In this document: positions 47,443 through 59,745 of the stretch, piece by piece
Position numbering within the stretch: position 1 is the first letter of the stretch
How the letters are laid out: each line of letters starts with the position of its first letter
Assembly (NCBI GenBank): GCA_963513935.1
Contig: OY740777.1
Coordinates: 11,829,092-11,893,091, forward strand
Direction of reading: 5' to 3'
DNA: 64,000 nt
Source: Aphrophora alni
Taxonomy: Eukaryota > Arthropoda > Insecta > Hemiptera > Aphrophoridae
Program-made: the position numbers and the translations under genes
The notes under the pieces: model-generated
What the model was told of the DNA's origin: nothing
Databases searched by the model: none
Seen by the model: only the letters and a program-made list of their open reading frames with translations

Positions 47443-48439
47443 TTATTGGTATATATGTACCTATAGACCTAATAAACCGACCAATAAAAAAATATCACTT
47501 GATTCTATTGGTATACACCGGAAGTTCCACTTATAATTTATATCCTACAAAAAACATCTACAGAAAATTTTTTTAATTTATATTTTTTTAAACGTACATT
47601 AGCCTATACAACTATTTCTATCAAATATTTAGTAATTTCATCAAAATCAGGTCAGCTTAATTTTATTTTAATATTAGGTCAAATCGATTACATAACAAAT
47701 GAACACACAATCAAATGAACTAAATAATAATAAAACTAGAAAACAATTTCTCATAAATAAGTTTATTAAACGCGTTTCGACGATAATCTCGCCATTTCCA
47801 GTGTTTCATTTTAATAGTTTAGTTTGGTTTTTATTAAATTTTAGAGATTGTTGTAATCTGATTATAGCTGCGTAATCTTTGTTTTGTTTCACGGATAAAT
47901 AAATAATTTATTCTCGTTTTCACGAGTGTTGTAGAAAATAAATCTGTTAACTTAATTAAGTCTAAATTTAAATAGTTTTACTGTCAGAGATATGTGTAGT
48001 ATAAAAGGAAATTATGATTTAGATGAAAAATCTTTCTTTAGTTTTATGTATCTGTTTTAAAGTTTGTTTACCCGAAAAAGTATGCGCAGGGTTTAAACGT
48101 AAATAAACATCTCACTAACGCTTAAAACAGTAAAAAATACTCTATACTCGATTATTAAAAACATTGTAACTATCAAAAAGCGTTTAAGCAATTTCAATGA
48201 AATTTTAATGTAATCTGAGGCTAAATGACAAAAAGTTATCAAATCGCATGTTAAAGAGAATAATGTTGAAAGGAGTAATTATTAAAATAACAAATGTGTC
48301 ATGACACCTGTCAATAAAAACTTCATGTTTTGACAAGAAATAAAATTTGAACAAGTTTTCATTCAAATGTAGTAATTTCTAAGGACATAATTTATTATCA
48401 TAGTGAACGTTTAAAAGATTGTAATAACAGGACTTTTTT
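47443..48439. other. No gene seen
   Basis: AT-rich. The only recognised feature is the hairpin motif listed separately. Confidence 0.5.
47765..47812 (-). other. GAAACGCG hairpin motif, copy 5
   Basis: On the minus strand: ACACTGGAAATGGCGAGATT, then ATCGTCGAAACGCGTTTAAT. GGCGA/TCGTC forms a 5-bp stem around GATTA immediately before GAAAC. The first box is CTGGAAA in place of CTGAAGA. Confidence 0.45.
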
Positions 48440-48655
48440 TAAAGGCGAAAACCTCTCAATTTCCATTTGCTTATAAGGCAGAAACTAAGATAAAATAAAG
48501 TAAATGTTCGCTAAAGAACAAGAGTTGGTCAAAAGTGAAGTGTTAGGAAATGTGAAAGAAAGGAATCTAACCAAAGACTACATAAAGAAAAGTGTAGATC
48601 CAGCTAGTAGGCTACTCCTCGGGATTCCCATGCCTGCACTCACTATAAGTGACCC
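48440..48655 (-). repeat. SINE-like family A, copy 7
   Basis: On the minus strand: TATAGTGAGTGCAGGCATGG, GAATCCCGAGGAGTAG, TAGCTGGATCTACACTTTTC, TATGTAGTCTTTGGTTAGAT, TTTTGACCAACTCTTGTTCT, ending GAGAGGTTTTCGCC. Confidence 0.75.
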
Positions 48656-48734
48656 CCTACGAAACTGATTTAGGATCTCATCTGAAATGTTATAAATTTC
48701 TTATCAAAACTTGTAGTCTTGTAACAGAAAACCA

Positions 48735-49290
48735 GAATGTTATATATTTTTCAAAATGGCCGCCGTTTAAAATGTTTAATGTGGAATATCTCGCAAGCCA
48801 CATTTATAAGAACATTACAAAATATTTACAAGCAACAAAACATTTTCGTCTTTCAAGTAAAAAGCAAAGTTTCCAAGATTGGCCTAAATCAAAATGATAT
48901 GGAATTTTATAGTTTAATAATACAATCCCTTGCTTAGATATGTACCAAATTTGAAAACGCTTCCCTGAATAGTTTCAAAATATTGCTCATTTTAATACAA
49001 TTTCAATATTTTCCTATTTTTGTCGAAAACTCGTTTATCATTTACCTAAAAAAAATTAACATTTATTAATCTTTGAAAGAGGATTATATTCCGTTCCTTG
49101 CGATAATTGTTACGAAATATTCGATTATAATTTTTTTAAACGTTCGCCATTTTAAAATAAAATTTTGTATACTGGTAAAAAGTTACATAATTAATGCGTC
49201 AAACAAATCCTAAATTAATATCTTATCTATATCCAACGATACGTTTTATAACATACAAAATGGCGGACACAAGGAAAACAAAGAATTTCC
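48735..49290 (+). mobile_element. Family D fragments
   Basis: CAAAATGGCCGCCGTTTAAA at about 48752, CGTTCGCCATTTTAAAATAA at about 49142, then ACTGGTAAAAAGTTACATA, TATCTTATCTATATCC and ACAAAATGGCGGACAC at about 49256. At least one diverged family D copy is present, possibly two nested. The 82-codon plus frame at 48649-48897 overlaps it and is not a gene. Confidence 0.5.
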
Positions 49291-50489
49291 TGTGTGTAAT
49301 ATAAACTTCTTTCCTTATTTTTATCTCTAGAATCAGCCCGGAAATATTACAGTGCAATTCTGAATCAGACATTTGAATATCGATATTTCCCCCCCCCCCA
49401 TCACAATTCTTGTTTTCTACGATATATTATAAAGTTAAGCGACCTCATTTCAATCAATATTTAAATACCTCTTTAGTTTTAAAATTGCACAACTAAAAAC
49501 ACTTATAATCTTCGAACACCAAACTTGTCTAACAGCTAGTCCATTAGCTCTTAATAGCATCCATCCTTTTCATCAACACCGAACTACCAATATTAATTCT
49601 TCAAATTTCGACCTTGAAATACCTCTAACTAAAACTATTGTCCCAGGAGGTCATTCTCGCCTAATTTCTTAAACCCATTACCAATTTTCAGTCACGCTTT
49701 TTTTGTACAAAAAACTTCAACAGCCTTGGACACCTTTTGTTTGTTCTTTGAAGGTGAAGAGGAATCAATACAGTTTAACCATTTTTATAAAGAGTTCTTC
49801 CTTAAAGGATATTCCAAGGTCCTGCAGTTGTCTAGATTGCAACAAGGGGGTTGTAAATCATTGAAGGAAGTAAGAACAATTATTTCTTTTGCAAAAGAAA
49901 GAAGGGATGGAACAAAGCGAAGGGTTGGAATTGCTTTTAATCTTGATGTTCCCTCTTTATTTATCTTGTCCTTGAATATTTAGCAGATTTGTATTCAAGA
50001 TTTTCTTCTGGCTATTCAGGATATTTTACTCAAATGTACTGCCTTTCTTGAATATTTAATATATTTATTTCACGCCGATAATTAATTTAAAAAATAAACT
50101 TTTAAATATTAAATAAAGAATATTTTATTATATATAAATGGGGAAATGGGTTTATGAATAAATTATAAGAAAGAAAGACATTAATTCAGGACATAGGCCT
50201 ACGTTTTTACTAAATGTCAAAGATATGATGCAATTAAAAAACCTGTATTAATAAATATTATATTTAGCTTTATAATTAAATGAAATTTGATATTGTTCCT
50301 CTTCTGGATTGCATAATTACAGTATAAAATAAATGTTGCAACACGTTGCACAAACTTTCTCACTGACCTGTACCCACCCCCCAAAAAGAAACAAAAAAAA
50401 ATCATTAAACATATCAGTACGTTAACCTATTTGTCCATTAAAAATTGAAAAAGGAAACATGAACATCGTCTCTAAAAAATAATTGATTA
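49291..50489. other. No supported gene
   Basis: Contains C9 at about 49391-49399. The 85-codon plus frame at 49726-49983 lacks an ATG at its edge and has no motif, although its composition is less biased than most. Confidence 0.45.
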
Positions 50490-50665
50490 AGTAAGGGCCT
50501 AAATTTGCACCCCTTTGCACTATAAAAAACCCCTCAATATAAATAAGATTTGATTAATTTGAGCTTTAACATTCATTTTTGTTTTTAAAACAATAATTTC
50601 TGAACGTTAACATGTTTGTACATTTTTAGCTTATTAATCATCACATTTGCAAAATCAATATAGCC
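50490..50665 (+). repeat. Dispersed repeat family F, partial copy
   Basis: AGTAAGGGCCTAAATTTGCA, then a TTTGCACTATAAAAAACCCC block and a later TTAATCATCACATTTGCAAA block, in the same order as at 9020 and 63530. Confidence 0.45.
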
Positions 50666-50999
50666 GATTTAGAAAAAAAAATATTTCTTTTATAACAACC
50701 CTCTGGCCGATTTTGTTTTGTTTTTTTTATCGACATCCCAATCGGTATTTTTTGAGAGATTGTGACCATAATATTTTGTTTGGGTCTTTAAAGGTTACAC
50801 TTCAGGAAAATTTGATCAAAACCATTAAAGCCTATTTTAAAATCCTATTTTTTGTGTTTTTACTGGCAGCACACCAAAATTTTAAATTATACAATCATTA
50901 AAAAAAGTCCTAAGAAATGTCGAAAATATACTCAAATACTAAATTTCATTAAAATCGGTCAATGGGTTAGGACTGTACCTTATCTTCCCCTATCTGTTT

Positions 51000-51190
51000 C
51001 CCATATATTCGGAGTTAATATTTTAAATGGCCGCCATTTTGAAAAAATAAAGTCATTGTTTTTATACACTTGTAAAACGTATCTCAAAAAATGTGTTTAC
51101 CAAATCTGAACTCAATAGGCTATCTTATTTATTATCAAAGTTATTTTTAAAAAATAAATAACAGTAAACAAGAAACTAAGTATTTTCGGA
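51000..51190 (+). mobile_element. Family D fragment
   Basis: GGCCGCCATTTTGAAAAAAT, ACACTTGTAAAACGTATC, ACCAAATCTGAACTCAATAG, then TATCTTATTTATTATC. It is truncated before the GGCGGA block. Confidence 0.6.
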
Positions 51191-54100
51191 TTTGTTTATA
51201 TGTACCTTTTTCCATATTATTTACTACAACACAAAATTTTCTCCGTAACCACTCTGTATATACGAAAATATAATTGTTTTTTTGATTTTTTTAATACGAA
51301 TTTTTATGTGAAAATGTGTCCCACTAATATTTTGTGTATATTGCCACCAATAATGCAGGACATTACACCAATATATTTTCAATTCTTAATAGTTAGAGAG
51401 ATTGTTTATTTGTATTTAATTTGTAATCATGTCGGAAAAAAACATATATTTTATTTTATTTTTTGTCTACAATATAATAGGCCTATTCTCAATTTTACAA
51501 TTTTTAATCTACTTTTTTTGCATCTCAAAAATAATAGGCCTACCTTATAAAATTATTGTAGGCTATAATGAAATTCTACCTTAAATAATATTTTGTTTGT
51601 GTAAGCAATGAAGTTAAAACTTACAATTGAATGCCACAAACAGTAAAGTTTAATTCAATTTATTTGAATCAATGTCACAGTTCACAAAAAGGTCAAACTT
51701 TAAAAAATAGTTTATAGCTATGATGATAGTGTCCAGTTTCCTGATAAAATTAAAATTTACAACCTGTTTACAAATTTTATATTTATTTAAAAAGCAATTT
51801 AAACGATTATGTTTCAGATTGAACAAGATTTATAAAATTTACGAGAATGATCTTCACCTTGAGGTAAGTAGGCAATCGATTTATATAGGCCTAATTAGGT
51901 AAAGTTGGCATATGATTATATTAGAAGATCTATTATATTGAAATTTGTTCCTTCTATATTAGGGTTACAGTACTAAATCCAACTGTGTGACGTAATGTTA
52001 CAGAAAAAAATAAGAAAACTATGTTTAAAAGACTGTAATAAATAAAATTTACAGAGGCAAGTTTCAATTAAATTTGTGGTTATACTAGAAAATAAAATGT
52101 TTTATTTATAAAAATGGAATACCACCAAGTAGACTACCTACGGTCCTTATCATAAATAAACAAATGTAGTCTATTGTTTTTTCGTTAATCATAAATTTAA
52201 AAATCATCATAATTCCTAAAATGTGTTTCTCTAATTATTTTTTCAGGTATTGTGATTTCAATAGACTTACATATTACTTTCATAGGCAATAACATATTTT
52301 CCTATATTTAATAGTAGGCCTATATTGAAATTTGAACTTAATAAATACGTCTATTCTCCATAATATTTCATTTTAGTAATTTAATTTGAAATAAATGTTT
52401 GGTTAAATTCACAATCAAAAACCATTTAAATGTTAAAGTTAATATTAAATCAATTATTTGTTCTAAAATGTGTAAAATATTGATTATTCGGCAAAGATCG
52501 CAAATTAGTTAATTTTGTAACAAATAATACAGTTTAATTTACAACCATGGGTAGACAACACTACAAAATTTACATCGAATTGAATCTAATAGTTTGGGTC
52601 AATTTGTTGATTGAAAACGCCAAATATAAAAAAAACGCTCATAAGATTTCATTAAATATTAAATCTTCTATAATAAAAACACAAGATACCTGTAGATAAA
52701 AAAGCGTGACTAATATCCTTCATTAAGTACAATTTTACGCCTACGTGCCAAATTTGACTAAATTACTGCTATTAGACTTATTATTCTAATTTCATTCTAA
52801 TTTTCCGGATATTTTTTGAGTAGGGTTTTTTTGTGATAATTTTCTTCTATTTTTTCATCGTATAAATTACTTTTCGATACGCAAATTAACAGATGAATAC
52901 AAAATCTAAGGGTAAAATTACAAACTCGACAAGTAATGGTCAAAGTCGAATCGATAAATTGTTTAGGCGCTTTCGTTTGAAGAGAACTCGTTCAAGGTAT
53001 TAAATAAGTGTATTTGGCACAAATTTGAAAAATAGGCAATATACAAAGATTGTTTGTTTTTTGGATGAGGACACAAAAAATAAACTTTCCCAGGCTCGTA
53101 ACAGAGGTAGGCTATAAAGTATTAAAACTGTTTTGAATTTTGAACAGATTGTAATAAACGTCTCCTTGTATAAACCTATTGCCTAAAATTTACTAGACTA
53201 ATAAATAAAATAATACAAATACATTTTTTTATTTTCTTATTTAGGAACAAAAAGGTTTAAGGTTTTAGATCACCAATAAGTAATTTAATTAAGCCTAAAT
53301 ATTTTGATAAAAAAGAACATTAAAAATTTTATTACATACCATAATTATGCAAACTATAATACTTTCGTTCAACTTCTGCTTAGAAATATATTTTTACGGA
53401 ACAAGATAGCCTAAAACTTGCAAAATTTTAACCACTTATAACGTCCCATATTAAAAAAAAAATAGTTATTAGATACAAGTCTAAGTTGACTAAAACTTTG
53501 ATTCCTTAACTAAATTTCTTGCTAAAGAAATCTTTAACGAATCACATTGTAACATGAATTTTTCATTCGCGTACTTCAAAAATAATCAAAATTAACAATT
53601 TACTTTAACCGTTTAATTTAAAGACATTAAATATTGACTCATTACTTCATTAAAATTAAAAAAATATGTTTAGGAAATATTTTAACTAATAATAATGAAT
53701 AATAGCCTACATCTAAATGCTAAAAAAGGGATGCTCATTGTCCTACTTTAATAGCTTGTAAACTAACAATTATAATTTATTAACAAATAGTAGGCCTACA
53801 TAGGCCCCTATATAATCATTTATAATTAATCATTTCCCTACTTTAAAACGCTTTATATATTGAAATATCTTTGGATAATGATAATGAATTATAATTTTGT
53901 ATTTTGTAAATTAATAATAATATTCCATAATATATAATTAGATTATAACTTATATGTACTTTAAAAAAAGTTTTTTTAAAGCGTTATGGGCAATTTGAAA
54001 GTTAAATTTTATTACAATTTATGATATTCCCCTATTAGGCCTATAATAATGAGTTATATTTTGGCCTATTTTGGTGTAAATTAAAAATTTGGCCTACTTT

Positions 54101-54299
54101 AAAACTAAAACTAAAAAAAATGTTCATTCTGTAAATTAGTTATTAATATTTAAACTACGTTGTTAAATATTAAATACCTTTTTCAATCAAACAATAATGT
54201 ACAGTATTTTCAAAAAAAAAATGAGAATTTTTCCAAACAAATAATAAATATAATTCCTCCTACTTACTTTCTGCTACAAATTGTTGATTTACACTATTA
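51191..54299. other. Very AT-rich stretch rich in TAGGCCTA, no gene
   Basis: The 116-codon frame at 51200-51550 is Phe/Ile/Leu/Tyr-rich and contains two TAGGCCTA words; it looks like chance. TAGGCCTA occurs at 51478, 51535, 51886, 52315, 53791 and 54036. No exon was recognised. Confidence 0.5.
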
Positions 54300-54808
54300 C
54301 CGAACGCTGTCTTAACCGATTATGAGTTGTAGAATCCAAGGAAAAGTTGAGCGATTTGAGGTCAGGAAACCGTTAGCCCAAAACAAAAACTCGTAAATCA
54401 ATTATCCCGCCCATCGATTTAAAAACAAAAATCTAACCTAACCAGTGGTTTCGTGAAATCACAAACAACAACTGACTTTCCTTCTTAAAAGTCGACATTA
54501 AAGGACAGATGTTTCGGTTTGGTTTTGTAGTCGTTACGTAGCCATTTTAATGGATCAATAAAAGGAAACATTTCAGGTTAAATGGTTTGTTTTGAGGATG
54601 GAAAGTGAGGTTATGCGCTGAATATGAGATTATTTTATTTACAATATATTTAATTGAGTTGTATTTTATTTTTAAACGTGTTACAGTTGAGAATAACGAT
54701 TAAATTGTGCATTTCCTGAGAGTTTTAGTATCGCATTGAAACATTGTCTGAGTGTTTGGAGCCATTCCGTGTCTGTTGTCGATCCCAGCATGCATTGCGA
54801 GAATCAAG
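54300..54808 (+). promoter_or_regulatory. Putative promoter and 5' UTR
   Basis: GC content and CpG frequency rise compared with both flanks. CCCGCCCATCGATTTA at about 54407 holds a GC-box-like CCCGCCC and an ATCGAT core like the insect DRE element. TTACGTAGCCATTTT follows at about 54534. CpG-containing words such as TCCGTG, GTCGATCC and TTGCGAG run up to the ATG at 54809. No TATA box or exact start site is identified. Confidence 0.35.
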
Positions 54809-54905
54809 ATGGCTTCCGTCCCGCGTTTGTCAAGGTCCACTGCATCGGCACCGTGGGGAGGAGTCAAAATGAATAATCACCTTCATCAGCTCAAATCTTT
54901 AAAAG
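54809..54905 (+). CDS. Candidate first coding exon of an unidentified gene
   Basis: The ATG at 54809 has a strong context (ATCAAG-ATG-G). The 97-bp exon encodes 32 residues, starting MASVPRLSRSTASAPWGGVK and continuing MNNHLHQLKSLK. It ends at AAAAG|GTGAAG, a consensus-like splice donor, leaving phase 1. Without splicing, the frame ends five codons later at a TAA (54917-54919). The segment is the most GC- and CpG-rich part of the 44.6-64 kb region, as expected at a promoter. The Ser/Arg/Ala-rich peptide is not recognised. Downstream exons were not found, so they would lie beyond 64 kb or be too small to see by eye. The start could also be the ATG at 54791, but that frame stops after 29 codons with no donor. 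Confidence 0.4.
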
Positions 54906-56689
54906 GTGAAGTATTGATTTAAAACTAAAGTAGACTTGTAAATTATAACTAGAAAATTTTAATAAACAAATCAGAGAATTATCAGTGTGTTTTGTAACTT
55001 TTTCGTATGCGTTTAAAACGTAGAATGTGGAACGTGTCGTTTTACAGCCATGTTGGTTTCCCTCTCCCCTTCCCAGTTCCCGACCTGTTCTGTGAAAGCC
55101 TTGAACCCAAAACGCGATCAAAACAACTCGTAAGCCTTGCAGCCATATTAACGGTTTTGATTTAAATTCTTTAATTTTTTAATTAAAGTTGACAGGATTA
55201 TCGATTGAAACTTTGTTTATTAAATTCTGTTAATGTGTTGGTAAGTGAGATATAAAATATCTGTAGCGAAGTTTTGAGTTTTTGTAGAGTGTTTTGAGAC
55301 TATGCATGACGTAGAGTTGATTTAAGATGGCTGGGAGAGCAAATGGCTGCTGTTGATGATGCCATGGACCGAATCTTTAAATAAATATTTCACCTCCAAA
55401 GTTTTCTGTTATTTACATAAGATATTTTTAATTATACGTTTACAGAGAAATGTAAATAGGAGTAAAAGTAAACATAACCTAGAAATCTAAATGTAAACAT
55501 AAATTCAATCACAGTTAGCTTATGTTATTGATTTTATTTGACTATAAATGAACAAATATCAAGCTTGTCAGTTGGGTTTATATTAAACATGAAAATACTA
55601 TGTTAATAAACAATTATTAATTTATACAATTGATTTAGGCCTACATTTAGGTTACTATTTTAAATTAAATTTATCTTTCTTTTTAAAACAGTATAATTTA
55701 GTAATGATATATTTTTTAGAAATTGTTTTGATTCTATAAAAATTTGATTATTTTAATAGTATTAAATCAAAGAGATAAATTAAAAGTACACAGCAACAGA
55801 AGAGAGTAATAAAAATAATAAACAGCATGTGTTGTGTAGTTGTTTTGATAAACTGTAGTAGCCTAAATTTGTTCGTTTCATATATTGTTAAGAATACAGA
55901 CTTGTATAAAATAAGAATCATTTTTCATTTTAAAACCGACACGAAAATGATAATAGGCCTACAAAAATGTTAAAATCAATATCTTAGGTAGATATATAAA
56001 TAAAAGCATTCCCTTACTTTACCTAAATGATAATCATAAATAGGTTTATTTTAATGATATTATTATGTATAAATAATGTCCGATAAGGTTTAATGTCTTT
56101 AATATATACAAAACGTTAAACCATTTCTGACATTATTGCCTTTATTTTGATGATATATTATGATGACTTATATTCTTTTTAACAAGAGTAATTCATAATA
56201 AAACAACAAAATAAATCGCCAACATTCCTTTTCCTACTTAATTTATTAATTCAATTGTAAATGATGAACATACATTTGTTTATTTTGATGATACATTATG
56301 ACCAAATATAATCTCTTTAATAGGCCTAACTCATACAATCTTATAAACTGTTATTTTGTAGGCTATAATCTGTTATAACTAAGAATGCATAAAAGCACAA
56401 TATTGGATTAAGTTTTATAATATTAATCAGTATTCTAAATATAGTTTATAAAATATCGCCCACAAAGTTGAGGTGATTCAGAAACCAAAGTTCATTAAAA
56501 TAATGATGATGGACAATACCCATTAATAACCGATAAGAGTGGATTGCCACATGTTTTAAGAATGTTAGGGTGATAAAATATATCATGTATCTGTTAAATA
56601 ATAACTCACAATGTCAAAAACAATTTTTTTTTAAACACATATTTTGTGAAAAGTATTTAAAAATAATATTGATTCTTCATCTTTTACAC
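54906..56689. other. No further exon seen
   Basis: First ~500 bp moderately GC-rich, with an AAGATGGCTGGGAGAGCAAA word at about 55326 whose frame stops after nine codons. After that AT-rich, with TAGGCCTA at 55636, 55954 and 56321. If 54809-54905 is an exon, this is intron 1. Confidence 0.45.
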
Positions 56690-56945
56690 AGTTGAATTTA
56701 ACTGTTATTGAAATTTGTATTTTCAAAAAGTTTACCATTTAAACTTTTAAAAGCACGTCGAATAACGTTCGTCTAAATGTATTTAAGAATATAATTTCTT
56801 TTACAAATTAAAAAATATACCTGATAAATAGGTATAAAAATACAGGAATTTGTAGCTAAATTATACCTATTCAAATTTGGTCTAATTTAGCTGCGATTCA
56901 GTGAAATTTCATGTGAACTGATAATATGTTGCTTTAAAATTAAAA
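56690..56945 (+). repeat. Repeat H, direct mate at 59500
   Basis: Shares with 59500-59745 the order TTGAA(T/C)TTAACTGT, AAATTTGTATT(T/C)TCAAAAA, AAACTTTTAAAA, TTGGTCTAATTTAG(C/A)TGCG and TTCA(G/A)TGAAATTT. The copies are about 2.8 kb apart in the same orientation. Confidence 0.6.
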
Positions 56946-57394
56946 AAAACAAATATCATGCAATTTCAAATCTGTGTATATTTAAAAAAAAACTACAAGC
57001 ATAATTTAAAATAAATTTGGATACGAAATATTTATGACAATGGTCAATGTTAAAGACAAACACGATGACTCATTTTCAAAACAAAATTTGGAAGCTTATT
57101 TAAGCACATATTGTTTTAATTCAAAATAAAGTTTGTTGTGAAATTTTATCGAACTTATCGAGTGTAATGCCCTTTTCAATATTAGTGCAAAGGTTGTAAA
57201 CGTTTTTGAATAACTAATTTATATTGCAGTAGTTGAAACAGTATATTTACGAACAATAAATTGAAGATTTTGTAAAAATCTTTCGTTCCATAAGATGTAT
57301 ACAAAATTTAAAATAAAGTGACCAAAAATACCATCAGAAATAATCTCACGCAATTATCTAGCCAATGAACCATAGAACCACTCAGTTGCTCATA

Positions 57395-57560
57395 GTACAA
57401 GTGTAGCACTCCCGAGATAACTACCTGGACCTACACCTTTCTTTATTTTGTCTTTCTTGACTAATTCTTGTTCTCTCTGCCCAAACGGTATTAGAGTAGC
57501 CTATTTGAAAGCTGAAGGTATTTAATTCCCTTTTCTTCTGAGACGATGATAGTGGACAAG
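57395..57560 (+). repeat. SINE-like family A, copy 8
   Basis: CTCCCGAGATAACTACCTGG, ACCTACACCTTTC, TCTTTCTTGACTAATTCTTG, TTCTCTCTGCCCAAACGGTA, TTAGAGTAGCC and the tail GACGATGATAGTGG. Confidence 0.7.
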
Positions 57561-57884
57561 GAAAATTAAATTAAGAATCACTGTTTAATCTCTTTGTTAG
57601 TGCGCACTCTAGGTGGGTCAGGAAATCACACAAATTTCAGTACCAGCATGAACTCTCTTATAAACTAGATAAAATTCGCTTTGAATTGCTTCCACTAGCA
57701 GATGTTGTTGAATTATTATAAGTAAATCTTTATAAAATAATGAAATTTTGAGTTTCATTGATTTAAAAAAAATTAAAATTAAACTTAAAATATTATCAAA
57801 ATATTATAAAGACACATTTTATTCGCTAGAACGGTTTTCGTATATCTATAGAATTTAAAATGACATGTTATAAATTGTTTCAAT

Positions 57885-58105
57885 CTTGAGAGTAAACAAT
57901 GAAAAAATGACTTTGAAATCTCAAATTATTTACGAGTAATTGCAGTTTAAAAGTTTTATCAAAAAAAATAATTTTTTTTAAACCAATGATATGAGTATCT
58001 AAAGATGCAGAATTGAAAGGAGATTAAACCCTGAGAAAATCACTTTGACATCTCAAATGGTTTACAAGTTATTGCAATTTATATGTCAATAAAAATACAA
58101 GTTTT
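57885..58105 (+). repeat. Diverged ~130-bp tandem duplication
   Basis: AAAAAATGACTTTGAAATCTC, AAATTATTTACGAGTAATTG and CAGTTTA (57900-57950) recur as AAAATCACTTTGACATCTCA, AATGGTTTACAAGTTATTG and CAATTTA (58035-58082). Non-coding. Confidence 0.6.
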
Positions 58106-59499
58106 TAACATTTCACGTTTCGCCACTTGCAATACCTTTTTAAAACGCTTGTAGCTCCCTAACTATACATCGTAATGATACAAACTTTTACATGAGGAAA
58201 GAAGAAAGTTCAAATTTTACTGCGGTGTTTTCAATTCGAAAATATCTCTTATAGTTTCTGAGTAATTTGTTCGAGAAAACAGCCAATTTTCAAACTTTGC
58301 AAAACCCTTGCAGTTTTTTAGGCGAAAAAGTGAGTTTTTGATATTTGATTGTTTTTATATCTTAATAGAAGCAGAATTAAATTTGGAGTCGAGGAGTGCT
58401 ATTGAAAATTTATTTTATTCTAGAAATCTAACTTACATACAATCAACGCATAGAAAAAAAGAGGCATAATCAATTAAGAGGCTATAAAAAAGTCAATTTT
58501 AAGAAAATATTTTCTGACATGAAAAATTATAGACTAATGAAAGAAATTATAAATAATGAAATTTTTTTTCTTTAATCGCAAAAAAAACTATAAAATGTTA
58601 TCGACAAATTAAAAAAAATTGCTATCGAACATAAATTGTTGCTAAAAAATATACAATCTCTCAATTTTTAATAATGTCAACGCAATAAAAACGGATTCAA
58701 TTAATTTACATGTTTTATCTCTGCTAATATTGTCCCGAAAATTAATTTGAAATACAATTGAAAGCAAGAACTAATAAATAACAAAATTTCATTAAACCAA
58801 TCAGTACAGAAATCTGCCACTTAAATAAAACATATATTTGTATTAATACAATAAAACAACACGTTAAGTCAGCAATAATTTCAAACTTTATTTTAATTTA
58901 AATCCTTTATAAACTTGTAATTTACAAACATGATGCAATAAAAATAACCGAGTCAGCCACTGTTTGCCATAAACACGACTCTAACTTATCGCTACCAGAC
59001 ATTGTGTCATAAACGGCGTCATAAATTGGAATAATTAATAAATTCTGTTTCGAAGAAACTTTGTCACCTTTGAACTTATGGCTTGACAGTCGAGCCGTAA
59101 ACAAATCCTAAAAGCGATGAAATCAAGACGCTAGCGTTGTCTGTTTTGTTACATTGAACTTTTATATCTGGAATTCATAAATTACGTCGTATGTTATTAT
59201 TACTTATCTACTTAATATGACGTGTGTATTTCTCAGAGTGTTACATATACATGAATAATAACTTCGTCCTTATTTCTTTCAGTTTTAGAAGATAAAAGGG
59301 GTCACAATAGTTTAAATATATTATAATGTATTTTTTCCGATTGTAGATTTGATTGTACTAACCATGTAGGCCTTTTCTAATTGATAGACCAAAGCGCGTC
59401 AGTTTACAGTTCATATATGTTTATATTGAACTGTATTAAAGGCTTGCTTTGCTTTGCTGTATAATAAATTAATCAATATTTTAAATATAGTTTACCGTT
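58106..59499. other. No gene seen
   Basis: AT-rich. The 60-codon minus frame at 58922-59104 has no motif. Confidence 0.5.
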
Positions 59500-59745
59500 G
59501 AACTTAACTGTAATTAAAATTTGTATTCTCAAAAATTAAACTTTTAAAAACTCCTTCAATAAAAAATTTCAAAACGCATTTCTTAAACTTTTTTTTAATA
59601 AAAAAAATATATATATATAACTTATAACCTAAATAACCGGTATAATTTCAGAAAATTGTAAAGTTAAATTCAATATAAAAAAAAATTGGTCTAATTTAGA
59701 TGCGTTTCAATGAAATTTGTACAGCACACTTAATATTATTATAAC
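59500..59745 (+). repeat. Repeat H, direct mate of 56690-56945
   Basis: Diverged copy with a short (TA)n expansion at about 59608-59620 not present in the mate. Confidence 0.6.

Noticed and set aside
49726..49983. 85-codon plus frame with mixed composition
   Set aside because: No ATG at its edge, no domain, and no splice context. It was noted only because its composition is less biased than most.
51200..51550. 116-codon plus frame
   Set aside because: Composition is Phe/Ile/Leu/Tyr/Asn-rich as expected for AT-rich noise, it has no motif, and it contains two TAGGCCTA words typical of the surrounding non-coding DNA.
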